64,000 bases of DNA. It comes from Polaromonas sp. GTDB taxonomy: Bacteria; Pseudomonadota; Gammaproteobacteria; Burkholderiales; Burkholderiaceae_C. Both the position numbers and the translations under genes were made by a program. The first letter of the stretch is position 1, and the number at the start of each line of letters is the position of its first letter. The stretch covers positions 682,001-746,000 of the forward strand of contig NZ_JABBPE010000002.1 in NCBI RefSeq assembly GCF_012927455.1, given 5' to 3'. This document shows, in pieces, positions 26,849-36,067 of this stretch. The notes below the pieces were generated by a model that searched no databases, was not told the DNA's origin, and saw only the letters and a program-made list of their open reading frames with translations.

Positions 26849-27496
26849 ATGACTGAGCCCACCTCCATCGCCGATCTCCGCAAAAGCTACGAGCGCGCCG
26901 AGCTCGATGAAGCCGCCTCGCACGCAGACCCCTTGAAACAATTTGAGCAGTGGTTGAACGAAGCCATCGCCGCGCAAGTGCCAGAACCCAACGCCATGAC
27001 GCTGGCCACCGTCGCCAGCAACCTGCGCCCGTCCACCCGCGTCGTGTTGATCAAGGGCTTTGATGCGCGCGGCATCGTCTGGTACACCAATTACGCCAGC
27101 CGCAAGGGCCATGAACTGGCGGGCAACCCGTATGCGGCGCTGCAGTTTCATTGGGTCGAGTTGGAACGCGTGGTGCGCATTGAAGGCACCGTGGAAAAAG
27201 TATCTGACGAGGAGAGCGACGCTTACTTCCACAGCAGGCCGCTTGATTCACGCATCGGTGCCTGGGCCAGCCCGCAAAGCGAGGTGATTTCAGGCCGCAG
27301 CGTGCTGCTGGCCAATGCCGCGAAATACGGCGCCAAATTTTTGCTGCAGCCGCCGCGCCCGCCGCACTGGGGCGGCTACCGCCTCAAGCCCGACAACTGG
27401 CAGTTCTGGCAAGGCCGCAAAAGCCGGCTGCATGACCGCCTGCGCTACACGCTGCAGGCCGACGCCAGCTGGTTGCGCGAACGCTTGGCGCCCTGA
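26849..27496 (+). CDS. pdxH: pyridoxamine 5'-phosphate oxidase
   Basis: 215 residues. This FMN enzyme makes pyridoxal 5'-phosphate from the pyridoxamine or pyridoxine phosphate. Signatures include [10 protein letters not shown] (FMN site, about 54-63), [21 protein letters not shown] and the C-terminal [14 protein letters not shown]. The ATG at 26849 aligns with the family start. A truncated second copy of its 5' end is at 24105. Confidence 0.96.
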   Translation: MTEPTSIADLRKSYERAELDEAASHADPLKQFEQWLNEAIAAQVPEPNAMTLATVASNLRPSTRVVLIKGFDARGIVWYTNYASRKGHELAGNPYAALQFHWVELERVVRIEGTVEKVSDEESDAYFHSRPLDSRIGAWASPQSEVISGRSVLLANAAKYGAKFLLQPPRPPHWGGYRLKPDNWQFWQGRKSRLHDRLRYTLQADASWLRERLAP

Positions 27497-28045
27497 TTAC
27501 CCGCCAAATGGACCCAGGCGCTTGATCGGCTGGTGTTGCACAGCCTGCAGCTGTTCGGCGCTGACCCGGTCCGGGGCAATTTCGGCCAACGGAACCAGCA
27601 CAAAAGCACGCTGCCCCATGCGCGGATGCGGCAATGTCAGCCGCGCTGAATCGATGCGGGCGCTGCCATATGAGAGCAGGTCCAGGTCCAGCGTACGCGG
27701 CGCGTTGCGGTAAGGCCTGACGCGTCCGGCCGCTTGTTCGATCAGCAGCAACTGGTCGAGCAGCGCCGGCGCGCTGAGGCCGGTTTGCAGTTCCACCACG
27801 GCGTTGAGGTAGTCGGCGCCGGGGGCGGCAACGACTCCTTCGGAATCGGAATCAGTGCCGAGTGGCGCGGTTTTATAGAGGCTGGAGCTTTGCCGCACTT
27901 GCGTGTACGGCAAGCCGTTCATGGCAGTGACCGCCCGCCGCAGCGCAGCCACGGCGTCGCCAAGGTTGGCGCCCAGGGCGACGTAGGCGCTGACGGGCTC
28001 AGGCGGATTGACCGAGGGGCGCGACGGCTGGCCTGCAGGCATCAC
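27497..28045 (-). CDS. folK: 2-amino-4-hydroxy-6-hydroxymethyldihydropteridine diphosphokinase
   Basis: 182 residues. It transfers pyrophosphate from ATP to the pterin in folate synthesis. Signature residues are A-Y-V-A-L-G-A-N-L-G-D near the start, R-P-Y-R-N-A-P-R-T-L-D-L-D-L-L (about 110-124) with the Mg-binding Asp pair, and LPHPRMGQRAFVLVPLAEIA. It has an insertion of about ten residues (D-S-D-S-E-G-V-V-A-A) after the T-A-P-L-G motif. It follows pcnB with 15 spacer bases, a usual pairing. Its stop codon abuts that of pdxH. Confidence 0.95.
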   Translation of the reverse strand: MMPAGQPSRPSVNPPEPVSAYVALGANLGDAVAALRRAVTAMNGLPYTQVRQSSSLYKTAPLGTDSDSEGVVAAPGADYLNAVVELQTGLSAPALLDQLLLIEQAAGRVRPYRNAPRTLDLDLLSYGSARIDSARLTLPHPRMGQRAFVLVPLAEIAPDRVSAEQLQAVQHQPIKRLGPFGG

Positions 28046-28060
28046 AGGGCCGGTCTTGGC

Positions 28061-29719
28061 TCAGGAGCGGGAACCCGCCGAATCGCTATATGGCGCAGGC
28101 TGGTCTCCGGCGCGTTCTTCGCCTTGGGCCGCGCCTCCCTCGATTTGACCGGTAGGCTTGCGCCGACGCCGGCGTTTTTTGGCCGGCGGCAGGTCGCCCT
28201 GCTCCCCAGTCGGCTCGGCCAACTCGGGCGCGGTGCGCCCGCCTGCAGAAGAACGAGGGAGCGGATTGACCGAGGAGGCCCCCGCATCGACGTCAGCGCG
28301 CTTCACGCGAACCCGCGGATGCTGCGGCTTTTGCAGCTGCGCCAGCCGCAGCTCTTCAATCATGGCGTGGCGTTCGTCGTCGTAGCCGGTGCTGAATTTC
28401 TCCCACCATTCGCCCAGCGCTTCGTCGATCTCGCCGGTTTTCCCGCGCAGGCGCAAAAAGTCAAAGCCGGCGCGAAAGCGGGGCTGCTCCAGCATCGAGT
28501 AGGGCGCGCTGCCCACGCGCTTTTCAAAACGCGGCTGCATGGTCCAGATCTCGCGCATGTCGATGCCCAGCTTGCCACGGCCCGAAACATCGCCAATCTT
28601 GGCGTTGAAGGCGTCGTCAATTGCGTCCTGCAGCGCCGGCATGACATGCTCGCCGCGCTGGCGGCGCTGCTCCCAGCCTTGCCGCACATCGGACCACAGC
28701 ACGCAAGACAGCAAAAAGCTCGGCGCCACCGGCTTGCCTTCGCCAACGCGGCGGTCGGTGTCTTGCATGGCCAGCTTCAGGAAAGGGTCGTCCGCCATTT
28801 CCACCACCACGTCGAGCAGCGGATAAATGCCGGTGCCCAGGCCCAGGGTTTTGAGTTGCTCGATGCTGGCCAGCGAATGGCCGGTTTGCAGCAACTTCAG
28901 CATTTCGTCAAACAGGCGCGACTGCGGCACATCGGCGAGCAGGCCCCGCATCTCGCGCAGCGGCGCAGCGGTCTTGTCCTCAAACTTGAAGCCCAGCGCA
29001 TTGAGCTTGGCGGCAAAGCGCACGGCGCGAATGATGCGCACCGGGTCTTCGCGGTAGCGCAGCGTCGGGTTGCCTATCATGCGGATGATTTTTTTCTTGG
29101 CGTCCTTGATGCCGTTGTGGTAGTCGACAACGATCTGCGTTTCAGGGTCGTAATACATCGCATTGATGGTGAAGTCGCGCCGTGCGGCGTCTTCTTCCAT
29201 CGGGCCCCAGACGTTGTCGCGCAGCACACGGCCGGAGGCGTGGACGGCGTGCTTCATGCCGGCCAGTTCGCTTTTGCTGGTGCGCTCGTTGCCGCCGACC
29301 TGCTCGGCCAGGCTGCTGTCCAGGTGCGCGCGGAAGGTCGAGACCTCGATCACCTCGTGCTCGCGGCCGCGGCCATAGATGACGTGAACGATGCGAAAGC
29401 GCCGGCCAATGATGAAGGCGCGGCGAAACAGCGATTTCACCTGTTCGGGCGTGGCGTCGGTAGCCACGTCAAAGTCCTTGGGACGCAGGCCCACCAGCAG
29501 GTCGCGCACCGCGCCGCCGACGATATAGGCTTGGTAGCCGGCCTGCTTGAGGGTGTGCACCACGTCCATGGCGCGCTCGTCGACCAGCTTGGGGTTAATG
29601 CCGTGTTCCTGGGGGCCGACGTCCTGGCGTTTGCCGAAAGCTGATTTTTTGCCTCGTGTAGAGCCGGCCTCTGTGCTGCCGGTTTTGCCAAACAGCTTGT
29701 CGATAAATTTTTTGATCAT
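28061..29719 (-). CDS. pcnB: poly(A) polymerase I
   Basis: 552 residues. It adds 3' poly(A) tails to RNA, promoting decay. The nucleotidyltransferase motif G-G-A-V-R-D-L-L-V-G-L-R-P-K-D-F-D-V-A-T (about 67-86) gives the two metal-binding Asp. The R-R-F-R-I-V-H-V motif and R-D-F-T-I-N-A-M-Y-Y follow, then R-E-D-P-V-R-I-I-R-A-V-R-F-A. The basic C-terminal tail (K-K-R-R-R-R-R-K) is probably an RNA-binding extension. In-family length is about 450-500 residues, and the extra length is in the tail. Confidence 0.94.
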   Translation of the reverse strand: MIKKFIDKLFGKTGSTEAGSTRGKKSAFGKRQDVGPQEHGINPKLVDERAMDVVHTLKQAGYQAYIVGGAVRDLLVGLRPKDFDVATDATPEQVKSLFRRAFIIGRRFRIVHVIYGRGREHEVIEVSTFRAHLDSSLAEQVGGNERTSKSELAGMKHAVHASGRVLRDNVWGPMEEDAARRDFTINAMYYDPETQIVVDYHNGIKDAKKKIIRMIGNPTLRYREDPVRIIRAVRFAAKLNALGFKFEDKTAAPLREMRGLLADVPQSRLFDEMLKLLQTGHSLASIEQLKTLGLGTGIYPLLDVVVEMADDPFLKLAMQDTDRRVGEGKPVAPSFLLSCVLWSDVRQGWEQRRQRGEHVMPALQDAIDDAFNAKIGDVSGRGKLGIDMREIWTMQPRFEKRVGSAPYSMLEQPRFRAGFDFLRLRGKTGEIDEALGEWWEKFSTGYDDERHAMIEELRLAQLQKPQHPRVRVKRADVDAGASSVNPLPRSSAGGRTAPELAEPTGEQGDLPPAKKRRRRRKPTGQIEGGAAQGEERAGDQPAPYSDSAGSRS

Positions 29720-29909
29720 GAAAAACCAGGTAACCAGGGTAAGTAGGTAAAGGGACGCTTACAGACTTCTATTCAGACGCTAGGGGTGCGCTGCGCCGGG
29801 CCCTGTAAAAACCCGTGCGGGCGACGCTGGCGCTGTTTTGAGCTGGTCAGAAGGTCTTGGCCTTGAGGACCGGCTGGGCGCCAAGCGCGCAAGCAGTTCT
29901 GGTGCCTCA

Positions 29910-30704
29910 TCACTGCGCAAACAGCGCAAGTATGCGCCATCCGCGTTCCAGGGCCAGCGCGCGCAGGCGCTCGTCCGGGTTGGTGGCGACCGGATGCGTG
30001 GCTTTTTCCAGCAGCGCCAGGTCGTTGATGGAGTCGGTGTAAAAGGTGGTTTCCACGTCGCTCCAGCCCAGCTGACGCGCTGCCAGCCAAGCCTCTACAC
30101 GCGCCACCTTGCCCTCGCGAAAAGACGGCGTGCCCTTGATTTCGCCGGTGACTTCGCCCTGGGCGTCACGCTCTAATTCCACGGCAATCAGCTCCTGCAC
30201 GCCAAAAGCATCGGCTATCGGGCGCGTCACGAACTCGTTGGTGGCGGTGACGATCACCACCTGATCGCCCGCCTCTTGATGCTGCCGGACCAGCGCCAAA
30301 GCTTGCTTTTCGATGACTTTATGCACCACATCGCCCATGAACAGGGCGCGAGCAGCTATTGATTTTATAGCACCTTGCTGCCGCATGGCGATCGTTGCGA
30401 AACGCACATAGGCATGAATGTCTAGCGTTCCAGCGCGGTACTGGGCGAAGAATTCGCTGTTGCGGCGCTTGAAGTCGTTGGCGTCGCACCAGCCCAACGC
30501 GAGGGTGAATTCGCCCCACTCGTAGTCCGAATCAATCGGGATCAGCGTGTGATCGAGGTCAAACAGGGCGATCTTTGGCGCCCCCACGCTTGTCGCTTCG
30601 CGTACTGCGCTGCTCCCCAAGGGGCCTGTGCTTGCTTGGGGCGGCCCGGCGCGGCGCACGCCCGCCTCCGTATCAGCCTGAGCGGTGTTCACTTCATCAG
30701 TCAT
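29910..30704 (-). CDS. HAD-IB family phosphatase with repeat-derived segments
   Basis: 264 residues of the HAD superfamily subfamily IB (SerB/CicA-like). Motif I is F-D-L-D-H-T-L-I-P (about 47-55), motif II lies in V-I-V-T-A-T-N, and motif IV is TDSINDLALL. It should remove phosphate from a small metabolite, but the substrate is unsure. Two repeats are read through: residues 15-41, just before motif I, come from the GC-rich repeat at 30581-30661, and residues 112-125 from the two-hairpin repeat at 30331-30371. The start overlaps the hda stop (ATGA), so the added N-terminus is kept in the coding frame. Confidence 0.85.
   Translation of the reverse strand: MTDEVNTAQADTEAGVRRAGPPQASTGPLGSSAVREATSVGAPKIALFDLDHTLIPIDSDYEWGEFTLALGWCDANDFKRRNSEFFAQYRAGTLDIHAYVRFATIAMRQQGAIKSIAARALFMGDVVHKVIEKQALALVRQHQEAGDQVVIVTATNEFVTRPIADAFGVQELIAVELERDAQGEVTGEIKGTPSFREGKVARVEAWLAARQLGWSDVETTFYTDSINDLALLEKATHPVATNPDERLRALALERGWRILALFAQ
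30331..30371 (-). repeat. two-hairpin repeat inside the HAD gene
   Basis: Read on the minus strand it starts GCTATAAAATCAATAGC, then TGCTCGCGCCC, TGTTCATGGGC, matching the intergenic consensus over about 41 bases. It lies in frame and encodes A-I-K-S-I-A-A-R-A-L-F-M-G-D. Confidence 0.7.
30581..30661 (+). repeat. GC-rich CCCCCACGCTTGTCGCT repeat, copy A
   Basis: 81-base element starting CCCCCACGCTTGTCGCT, with a CCCC-AAGGGG type hairpin and GGGGCGGCCCGGC near its end. A second copy is at 59213-59300 between kynU and kynA. This copy lies within the 5' coding part of the HAD gene. Confidence 0.8.
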
Positions 30705-31387
30705 TGGTTCTCCAGCATGGATTTGATCAGCGGAATCGTGATGGCGCGCTGGGTTTGCAGGGCGTAGGCGTCCAGCTGGTCGAGCAACTGCATGAGGCTG
30801 CCCAGGTCGCGCGAAAAGCGCGTCAGCATGAAATCCATGGCCTCGTCGCTTAAAAACACGCCGCGTGCATCGGCTTCCTTGCGCAGCACGGCGCGGCGCT
30901 CGGTCTCGTTCAAGGCCTGCAGGGCGAACACATGGCCCCAGCCCAGCCGGGTGCGCAGGTCTTCGCGCAGGGCCAGATCAGCGGGTGGCAGCTGGCCGGC
31001 CGCCAGCACCCAGCGCGGCTTGCCATCGGGCGCGTTCAGCGCATTGACAAACCAGTTGAAGGCCGCTTGCTGCTGCAGCGCCGTGTACAGATGGCAGTCG
31101 TCCAGAATGACGGCGGCCCAGGACTCGTTGAACTCGGGCGGCTCGCGCACACCAGCGTCAAGCCAGCCGCAAGACGCGCCCTGTTCGCACAGCACCTCTT
31201 TGACAGCCCGCAGCAAATGGGTTTTGCCGCTGGCCGTGTCGCCCCAAAGATAAGTCGGCACCGGCGAGCGCAGGGAATTGCCGGCCCACAGCTCAAGGTG
31301 TCTGAGCACCACCTCATTCGGTCCGCCGAAAAAATTGGCAAACGACGGGGAGGAAGCCAGCCCGATGTCGAGCGCAATCTGTTTCAT
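30701..31387 (-). CDS. hda: DnaA regulatory inactivator Hda
   Basis: 228 residues. It is an AAA+ relative of DnaA that, with the sliding clamp, triggers ATP hydrolysis by DnaA after initiation. Walker A is GDTASGKT (about 49-56), Walker B V-I-L-D-D-C-H-L (about 92-99), and an arginine-finger R-T-R-L-G-W-G follows. The N-terminal QIALDIGL resembles the clamp-binding QL-x-L motif. It lacks the DnaA DNA-binding domain IV, as Hda does. It precedes the HAD gene with a 4-base overlap. Confidence 0.93.
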   Translation of the reverse strand: MKQIALDIGLASSPSFANFFGGPNEVVLRHLELWAGNSLRSPVPTYLWGDTASGKTHLLRAVKEVLCEQGASCGWLDAGVREPPEFNESWAAVILDDCHLYTALQQQAAFNWFVNALNAPDGKPRWVLAAGQLPPADLALREDLRTRLGWGHVFALQALNETERRAVLRKEADARGVFLSDEAMDFMLTRFSRDLGSLMQLLDQLDAYALQTQRAITIPLIKSMLENQ

Positions 31388-31422
31388 GCTGCCATGCTGG
31401 TGTATGTTTCGTGCTGGGCCTG

Positions 31423-32493
31423 CTAGTCCTGGTACAGACTGCTGCCCATGTAGCCGGCCCGCACACGGCGAATGCCAACCAGCAGCACCGCGCTGACCGG
31501 CAGCGCAATCAGCACGCCAACAAAGCCGAAAATCTGGCCAAACGCCAGCAACGCAAAAATGACGGCCAGCGGATGCAGGCCAATGCGGTGGCCCACAAGG
31601 CGCGGCGTCAGGTAAAAGCCCTCCACCACCTGGCCCAGCCCGTACACCACCGCAACCATGATCACCGCCTTGATCGAGGCAAACTGCAGCAGGCCGGCCA
31701 ACACCGCCAGAATCAGCCCGATGCCAAAGCCCACGTAGGGAATGAACATCGCCAGCCCGGTGAAGATGCCGATGGGCAGGGCCAGATCCAGTCCGAACAG
31801 CGACAACCCGGTGGCATAAAAAATGGCCATGGCAAGCATGACCAGCAGCTGGCCGCGCAGATACTGACCCAGCACCAAATCAGCCTCCTCCATAAAGCTG
31901 TCAAAGCGTGCACGCAGCGGCACCGGCACCAGCTCAACCACCCGGCCGACAAATCGATCCCAGTCCATCAACAAGTAAAACAGCGCGACGGGGATCAAAA
32001 TGGCCGCGCCCACAATCGTCAGCGCGACGCTGCCGCCCAGCTTTAATGAAGACATCAGCTGGCCAAAGCTCTCTTCAAAATTGGCATTGAGGTATTTGAG
32101 CGCGGCGGCTTTGATGCTGCCCACGTCAAGCGGCACGGGAATGCCCATCTGCGCCAGCCAGGGTGTCAGCGTGGCATTGGCCCGGTCGGCCAGCAGGGGC
32201 ACCTGTTCGCGCAGCAGCGGCAGCTCCTTGGACAAAATCGGCACGATCAGCAAAAACAGTCCTAACAGCACGACGATGAACAGCAGCTCGACCAGTACAA
32301 CGGCCAGCACGCGCGGCACCCGGCCTCTGCCGAGGTCGTCGAGCCGATTGACCAGCGGCGTCAGCGCATAAGCCAGCACCGCGGCAACGACAAAGGGTGT
32401 CAGCACCCGGCCCAGCTGCCATAACGCCAAAACGACCAGCAGCGTGATCAGGCACCAGGTGCCCGTGCGTTTTTGGGTGCTTGTAAATTGCAT
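31423..32493 (-). CDS. AI-2E family transporter (PerM-like)
   Basis: 356 residues with about eight membrane helices, the first three near 15-95 and the last cluster near 210-340. A long soluble helical loop holds L-L-R-E-Q-V-P-L-L-A-D-R-A. It has the P-Y-V-G-F-G motif and the conserved P-R-L-V-G-H-R-I-G-L-H-P-L. The family includes TqsA/PerM permeases; many are exporters of small molecules or Na+/H+ antiporters, and the substrate cannot be inferred. It is the usual neighbour of purM and hda in Burkholderiales. Confidence 0.9.
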   Translation of the reverse strand: MQFTSTQKRTGTWCLITLLVVLALWQLGRVLTPFVVAAVLAYALTPLVNRLDDLGRGRVPRVLAVVLVELLFIVVLLGLFLLIVPILSKELPLLREQVPLLADRANATLTPWLAQMGIPVPLDVGSIKAAALKYLNANFEESFGQLMSSLKLGGSVALTIVGAAILIPVALFYLLMDWDRFVGRVVELVPVPLRARFDSFMEEADLVLGQYLRGQLLVMLAMAIFYATGLSLFGLDLALPIGIFTGLAMFIPYVGFGIGLILAVLAGLLQFASIKAVIMVAVVYGLGQVVEGFYLTPRLVGHRIGLHPLAVIFALLAFGQIFGFVGVLIALPVSAVLLVGIRRVRAGYMGSSLYQD

Positions 32494-32683
32494 AAAGCCC
32501 TGGCTTGGGCTTCTTGCGTAAATTGCGTAAAGCCCGGATTGGAGCCCCGAATGGAGCCTTTAGAATCTGAAGCTGAATTCTATCGGGCTTGAAGGGCAGC
32601 ACCCGGCTGCCAGGTCCCGTTCTTCGGCCCTGCTGCCTCCCCGCACCTACCCAACCCGTCCACCGCCCTTAAAGCCAGAGCCC

Positions 32684-33724
32684 ATGACCACCTCTTCCTC
32701 CTCTCCCCTGAGCTACAAAGACGCCGGCGTTGACATCGACGCGGGCGACGCACTAGTCGAACGCATCAAGCCGCTGGCCAAAAAGACCATGCGCGAAGGC
32801 GTGCTGGCCGGCATTGGCGGCTTTGGCGCGTTGTTTGAAGTGCCCAAGCGCTACAAGGAACCGGTGCTGGTCAGCGGCACCGACGGCGTCGGCACCAAGC
32901 TCAAATTGGCGTTTGAGTGGAATATGCATGACACCGTGGGCATCGACCTGGTCGCCATGAGCGTCAATGACGTGCTGGTGCAAGGCGCTGAGCCGCTGTT
33001 CTTTCTGGACTACTTCGCCTGCGGCAAGCTCGATGTGGACACCGCGGCAGCCGTGATCGGCGGCATTGCCAAAGGCTGCGAGCTCAGCGGCTGCGCCTTG
33101 ATTGGCGGCGAAACTGCAGAAATGCCTGGCATGTATCCGGCGGGCGAATACGACCTGGCCGGTTTTGCCGTCGGCGCGGTTGAAAAATCAAAAATCCTGA
33201 CCGGCAAGGACGTCAAACCGGGCGACGTGGTGCTGGGCCTGGCCAGTAGCGGCGTGCATTCCAACGGTTTCAGCCTGGTGCGCAAATGCATCGAGCGTGC
33301 TGATGCCGATCTGCCCACCACGCTGGACGGCAAGCCCTTCAAGGACGCCCTGATGGAACCGACGCGCCTGTACGTCAAGAACGTGCTGGCCGCGCTGGCA
33401 GTGCATCCGATCAAGGCGCTGGCCCACATCACCGGCGGCGGATTGCTGGAAAACATCCCGCGCGTGCTGCCCGAAGGCACGGCCGCGCACCTCGTCAAAG
33501 GCAGCTGGCCGCAAACCGAGTTGTTTGCCTGGCTGCAGAAAACCGCCGCGATTTCCGACTTCGAGATGAACCGCACCTTCAACAACGGCATTGGCATGGT
33601 CGTGGTGATTGATGCCGCCAATGCCGCTATCTGCGCTTCCATGCTGCGCGTGGCCGGGGAGACTGTTTATGAGATTGGCGTAATTGCGGCTCGCGTTGAG
33701 GGCGCGAGCGTTACCGTGGTCTGA
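32684..33724 (+). CDS. purM: phosphoribosylformylglycinamidine cyclo-ligase (AIR synthetase)
   Basis: 346 residues. It closes the imidazole ring in purine synthesis (FGAM to AIR, ATP-dependent). Visible features: [20 protein letters not shown] at the start, a [12 protein letters not shown] (about 60-71) and the [11 protein letters not shown] motif (about 140-150). [18 protein letters not shown] is in the C-terminal half. It is divergent from the permease gene, with 190 bases between. Confidence 0.97.
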   Translation: MTTSSSSPLSYKDAGVDIDAGDALVERIKPLAKKTMREGVLAGIGGFGALFEVPKRYKEPVLVSGTDGVGTKLKLAFEWNMHDTVGIDLVAMSVNDVLVQGAEPLFFLDYFACGKLDVDTAAAVIGGIAKGCELSGCALIGGETAEMPGMYPAGEYDLAGFAVGAVEKSKILTGKDVKPGDVVLGLASSGVHSNGFSLVRKCIERADADLPTTLDGKPFKDALMEPTRLYVKNVLAALAVHPIKALAHITGGGLLENIPRVLPEGTAAHLVKGSWPQTELFAWLQKTAAISDFEMNRTFNNGIGMVVVIDAANAAICASMLRVAGETVYEIGVIAARVEGASVTVV

Positions 33725-34060
33725 AAAGGCTCAGATCGCCGCTCGCCACGGCAGTGAAAATACATTCGTCGGCGCTGGGAGTGGCAATGTTGCAATGCAA
33801 GACCTGACCCCAACGCTTTCCTGACCCCAACGCTTTCCAATGCTTAAGAGCGCTTTTGTCATGCCCCGGAGCCAAGGGGCGCACAGGCTGACTTCTAGGT
33901 TTTAAAAGGCACTGTAAGCACATAGGGGAAAGCGGATGGTGGGGGCCTTGCTGCCACCCAGCGGCAACCATAGTTGCGGGCCAAACCCAAGATTGCAGGC
34001 AAACATTTATGAACTGCTTTCGCGCCTTACCTTTGGGACACCGCCTTGAACGGAGTCGCT
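33725..34060. other. 336-base gap with a short tandem repeat
   Basis: No gene is supported. At 33803-33838 CCTGACCCCAACGCTTT occurs twice in tandem. An open frame on the minus strand has no matching features. Confidence 0.4.
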
Positions 34061-35467
34061 TCAAAACCTGAAGCGCTGAGCGAACACATCTTGATCGCTC
34101 GCTCCGTCGCTTCCAATCCCGGTGCCGGCCCCGGTCCAGGCCGCCGCAAAGCCATTTTGAGGTAGTGCCACGACGGCAACAGGCGCGCTTTGAGTCTTAA
34201 TCAGCGCACTTTCGCCCTTCACTACTCCCTCCCGGTCAAAACGTTGTGCCAATATGTCGGCAGCGGTAGCCGTGAAAGTCACGTAACTTCCATCGGTTAA
34301 TTCCTGGGCTGTGATGGGTAGGGCTGGGATGGGGGTTTGCGGACCAACAGGGTTTCCGAGGCTATCGAGGAACTGTCGAGATACGCCGAGGCTGCCTTGC
34401 GCGAACAGCACGAAACGCTTTCCTGCGAGCGGCAGCAAAAACGCCCTGGTTGTTTCGCTTGAAAGCGCGAGCGGTTTAGGCGCGTTGCTGGTGTCAAAGT
34501 AGGTTAGCGAAAAGAAAGAGGTGTAGTCCTCGCGCTGCTGCGAGGTCGACACTGCATAGCCGCCAAGTGCGTCAGGCATTAAGGCATAACTCGAACTTCC
34601 CGGGCTGCTTTGCGCACCCACCATGACCCTTGGGCCCGCCGTTTGTGCGGAGCCGCTATAGCGTCGTACTAAAAAGGTCGTGCGGATCGTCACTGATGAA
34701 TACTGTATTGCAGCCCAGCCAATTGCAAAACCGCCGTCTGCCAGTGCAATCGTCTTGACATCACGCAGGCCTGGCGAACGGTTATAGGACACAAAAGTCT
34801 GGGAGAAAACTTCGGTTTCGGGCAGCACCTGCGCACCAGTCGAATCAAAGCGCTGCACATAGATGCCAAAGGTAACAGACGGACCGTCAGGCACTGATAA
34901 GTTGGCAGGCCTTAACGCGCTGTAAGAGACCACAACACTGCCATCACGCAGTACGGCTATGGAACTACTGCGAATCGCCTCAACTCGAGAAAATGCGTTG
35001 ACGTCCTTGATATCTAGCTGCAACTGCACTTCGCCGCCGATCTTGTAGCCGGCGCTGTCAAGGCGCTGAATAAAAATCTTATCAGCGCCTGAAAGCCATG
35101 CAACCGTGTACCCGGCCTCCTTGACGGAGCCCACGCTACGCAGTACCTGTGCGCCTTGCGTGGTCGTGTTGACCGTGAACTTCTCAGTGTTAAGCACCGG
35201 AGTTGGTGCTGGGGCTGCTATTGGTGCCGGCACTACTGGCACTGCTACTGGTGTCTGTCCCTGTGCAGGAGGCGCTGTCTGCGCCGGCGCTACCGGCTGT
35301 GTCTGCCCTATGGCGGGCGGCTGCGCGGCGGGCGGCACCGGGGCAGCAGAAGACACAGGCGCAGCATCGCCTCCGCCACCGCCACAAGCAGTCAGCCAAA
35401 GCGCTGCCAGCACACTTGCCAACGCAGAGCGGCAAGCAAGTTTCCAATGAAAAATACTTTTGGCCAT
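34061..35467 (-). CDS. secreted lipoprotein with ~40-residue QRFD repeats
   Basis: 468 residues. The signal peptide ends in L-T-A-C-G followed by a Gly run, so it is a lipoprotein. A long Ala/Pro/Gln linker (about 28-75) leads to repeats with a shared unit, I/V-x-x-Q-R-x-D-x-x-G-x-x-x-G (FIQRLDSAGYKIGGE; IYVQRFDSTGAQVLPE; ILAQRFDREGVVKGE; VFAQRFRF). These alternate with D/N-G-G-F-x-x-x-W (GGFAIGW; NGFAAAW). Similar repeats occur in large secreted RTX proteins and probably form propeller blades. The partner and ligand are unknown. Start at 35467; the upstream TTG frame precedes the signal peptide. Confidence 0.7.
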   Translation of the reverse strand: MAKSIFHWKLACRSALASVLAALWLTACGGGGGDAAPVSSAAPVPPAAQPPAIGQTQPVAPAQTAPPAQGQTPVAVPVVPAPIAAPAPTPVLNTEKFTVNTTTQGAQVLRSVGSVKEAGYTVAWLSGADKIFIQRLDSAGYKIGGEVQLQLDIKDVNAFSRVEAIRSSSIAVLRDGSVVVSYSALRPANLSVPDGPSVTFGIYVQRFDSTGAQVLPETEVFSQTFVSYNRSPGLRDVKTIALADGGFAIGWAAIQYSSVTIRTTFLVRRYSGSAQTAGPRVMVGAQSSPGSSSYALMPDALGGYAVSTSQQREDYTSFFSLTYFDTSNAPKPLALSSETTRAFLLPLAGKRFVLFAQGSLGVSRQFLDSLGNPVGPQTPIPALPITAQELTDGSYVTFTATAADILAQRFDREGVVKGESALIKTQSAPVAVVALPQNGFAAAWTGAGTGIGSDGASDQDVFAQRFRF

Positions 35468-35577
35468 GGAGGGTCTTTCTGGTGCAACTACAGCAGTAGA
35501 TTCAATCAAAAATACCTATTTATCGTTTTCTAAACGGTACGCGAATCTTGTCATCCAATGTCGCGTTGATAGGTAAG

Positions 35578-35888
35578 ACTGCTGCTGTCCGAAGACACTG
35601 TATGTCCCGATCACCGTGATGCTGGAGTTGGAGTGGGTTTTGCGTTCAAATTTCGGCTTCGACAAAAACCAGATCAGCTCCGCCATGTCCAGCCTTTTGG
35701 CGTCAGTGGAACTGACTTTTGAATCTGAAGCTGCCGCAGAGGTGGCACTTGCCTTGTATCAACGCAACAAAGCGGATTTTGCAGACTGCGTTCATGTAGC
35801 TCTTGCACACGCCGCAGGTGAAGGCCCGTTGTGGACGTTTGACCGCGCCGCGTCAAAACTTGATGGCGCCAACATGCTGGCGTCGTGA
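35578..35888 (+). pseudogene. C-terminal part of a VapC-type PIN toxin
   Basis: The frame carries V-P-I-T-V-M-L-E-L-E-W-V-L-R-S, the middle motif of PIN-domain toxins, then the C-terminal pattern A-D-F-A-D-C-V-H-V-A-L-A-H and L-W-T-F-D-R-A-A-S-K-L. The N-terminal D-T-N-V active-site segment is missing, and a stop precedes the fragment. A partner antitoxin is not present. It cannot be a working toxin. Confidence 0.65.
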
Positions 35889-36067
35889 AAGCGTACAAGC
35901 GTACCGTTCGAGTCAACCGATTTACGGCTATGTTTACGACTATATGCATGACCCGCAACATCTTCATCACGCCAAAAATTCTGGCCTTGCTCTCCAAGCT
36001 GAACAAAAATTCATAGTCCACCACCGGGTGCTCATGGCCGACTGACCAGCCCGTTCGATAATCCCCC

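Noticed and set aside
27734..29644. A 636-codon open frame on the plus strand
   Set aside because: It is antisense to folK and pcnB, which have clear family motifs. High GC with strong third-position bias produces such long antisense frames. It has no recognisable domain.
33711..34064. 117-codon minus-strand frame in the gap after purM
   Set aside because: No start signal, no recognisable feature, and it overlaps the end of purM.
35948..36016. Short peptide beginning M-T-R-N-I-F-I-T-P-K
   Set aside because: Only 22 codons; a faint likeness to the end of a larger protein could not be backed by any motif.
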